From Rhizomucor pusillus (lineage: Eukaryota; Mucoromycota; Mucoromycetes; Mucorales; Lichtheimiaceae), in NCBI GenBank assembly GCA_900175165.2, contig FWWN02000640.1, forward strand, positions 62,001-126,000: a stretch of DNA of 64,000 nucleotides, read 5' to 3'. Below are positions 62,760 to 64,000 of this stretch, piece by piece. A program made the position numbers and the translations under genes. The notes below the pieces were generated by a model. That model saw nothing but the letters and a program-made list of their open reading frames with translations. It was not told where the DNA came from and ran no database searches. The stretch's first letter is position 1, and the number at the start of each line of letters is the position of its first letter.

Positions 62760-64000
62760 TTAAACTGCGTGGGTAGGTTTTTGTAACTGACGAACATCGT
62801 ACAACTCGTACCAGTTGATTGCACTGTCGTTCGGGTCTGACCAGAACTCGACGCAGTTGGCCCAGCAACCGTGATCAAATACATTGGATGGACCACCGCC
62901 TTGTTGTCTGCGCGACCGTGCCTTGTGGATGGCTCGAGCGCCAGCTACCATCTGCAAGCACGGGCAAAAGTTGCTGTTGGAAAGGTTTCTATGTGCATGT
63001 CCATGATGATGGTGTCCTCCTCCATTGCTGCTGCCAGGTCCGTCGCTGCCAGCTACCAGTCCGCCAGGACCTGCTGCCAGCTGTGCCATCACACCGCTAT
63101 CTTGACCGTTCATGTACGAATATCGATGAGCATTCGCGCTCTCATTTGTCGTTGTCGCGGCTGCGATCTGATAAGATTGTACAAACAATAGACACACGGA
63201 CCACGAAAGCTGCAGACAGATCCATATCGCCAACGATAACGTCCAAGTGTCATATACAAAGTATCCGCAGATCGTAGCTCCCAGGAAACACGTGGCGTCC
63301 GGTCCTTGGTCAAAAATGGGTGCAGTCGTGGCGAAATCTGCATCGTACGATCAGTTTGCCTTCAATCCAAATCCAAAGGCAATATATACACTCACATTCT
63401 ACTGCCAGAACCACAAAGGTTACAATAGCAATCACCATGCCTACAAGAAAAATCATGAAAGGTCGATGGTTGCGTACACCGATGCAGTTAAAGATCCAGG
63501 GACAGTGGCTATTATAATCGCACGTTAGCATGCATCGATTGTCTTTTCATCTAGAAGACGGATAACTTGCTGATCAAATCGAGCAACGCAGCGGTTGCAT
63601 ACTTTGCAGTGCTTCGATCGCAACGGTTTGCGAGCCATGCACGATATGCAAAAGTGCCGGATATCGAATCTCTGCTCGTCCATGAGCTCAAACACTGCTT
63701 GTTTCTGGACGTCGCGAGGCTGATTGTTGTCAACGAATCCAGGGTCCTTCATAACAGCACGGAAAAAGGCATACATTGCAGTGACGAAACTCGAGATAAA
63801 TATAAGGTTTGTAAACAGCATATGTGAGGTTGCTATGTCGGCCATTGTAAGTATCATCATCATCCCACACCTGTGTGTACCTTTTTCGTTACCTGGGACG
63901 ACAACCCACAGCCAAGTAAGTAATACCCAGCATGCAGATGCCTGGAATATACTTGAAAAGTAAGGAGTCTTCCACAATGCGTCGTGACTTGGAATAGGGA
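62760..64000 (-). CDS. AKR1: Akr1-like DHHC palmitoyltransferase, C-terminal part, cut by window edge
   Basis: Membrane S-acyltransferase. Exons seen: 63893-64000 (continues off the right edge), 63571-63832, 63396-63508, 62760-63337. Two hydrophobic helices (ACWVLLTWLWVVVP; LFTNLIFISSFVTAMYAFF) precede the Cys-rich domain FDIRHFCISCMARKPLRSKH, CKVCNRCVARFD and then HHCPWIFNCIGVRNHRPF. The catalytic DHHC is assembled exactly across intron 63509-63570, which has a GC donor. Further helices follow, then a long soluble tail with a Gly/His-rich stretch and ends HGCWANCVEFW ... INWYELYDVRQL. RHFCISCMARKPLRSKHC is typical of Akr1/HIP14 proteins, so N-terminal ankyrin repeats are expected outside the window (inference). 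Confidence 0.9.

Overview
The window is eukaryotic nuclear DNA from a fungus, most likely an early-diverging Mucoromycota (Mucorales-like) species. The evidence is gene content and architecture. Compact genes on both strands are interrupted by many short introns (mostly 45-80 nt) with GTAAGT/GTATGT donors, CTAAC/CTGAC-type branch points and TAG/CAG acceptors. The proteins include fungal types (Bck1-like MAPKKK, Ypk9-type P5B ATPase, Akr1-type palmitoyltransferase, CYSTM and Ecl1-like small Cys proteins) plus families that are rare or absent in Dikarya (PHIP/BRWD-type WD40-bromodomain protein, neutral ceramidase, UDP-xylose synthase). No bacterial operons, CRISPR arrays, tRNAs or intact transposons were seen. 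The species name is not established from the sequence.

Layout. 1-6.9 kb (all minus): 5' end of endopolyphosphatase PPN1, peroxin PEX14, an uncharacterised multi-exon gene, a histidine-rich ZnT/Msc2-type zinc transporter and a PPG1-like PP2A-family phosphatase. 6.9-9.3 kb: no convincing gene. 9.3-14.4 kb (plus): PHIP/BRWD homologue. 15.3-22.8 kb (minus): Cys-rich membrane protein, 15-exon P5B ATPase, syntaxin-18/Ufe1. 23.5-32.7 kb: bHLH factor, CAP-Gly protein, Asn-rich protein, CYSTM miniprotein, DHA1 MFS transporter and a cytochrome-b5-like (Dap1/MAPR) protein. 32.7-44.1 kb: UDP-xylose synthase, Rab8/Sec4 GTPase, LSM7, neutral ceramidase and a SAM-RA-kinase MAPKKK. 44.6-52.6 kb (plus): MCM3 and SPT6. 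53-64 kb: small membrane and secreted proteins, mitochondrial malic enzyme, F-box protein, NAC beta subunit, Ecl1-like protein and an Akr1-like DHHC transferase cut by the right edge.

Functionally these are mainly housekeeping and signalling genes with no sign of a dedicated cluster. There are thematic groups: secretory/endomembrane traffic (ZnT, Ufe1, Rab8, Akr1, P5B ATPase), chromatin/replication/RNA (PHIP, MCM3, SPT6, LSM7) and cell-surface signalling (MAPKKK, ceramidase, UXS). The most unusual signal is in the splicing. Four introns use GC-AG boundaries, each confirmed by a conserved protein motif across the junction. Several exons are extremely small (8 nt in UXS, 13 nt in ceramidase, 10-12 nt first exons, and a possible 2-nt exon in the PHIP homologue). 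I did not identify a clearly new multi-gene system. Exon boundaries were read by eye from splice consensus plus reading phase.
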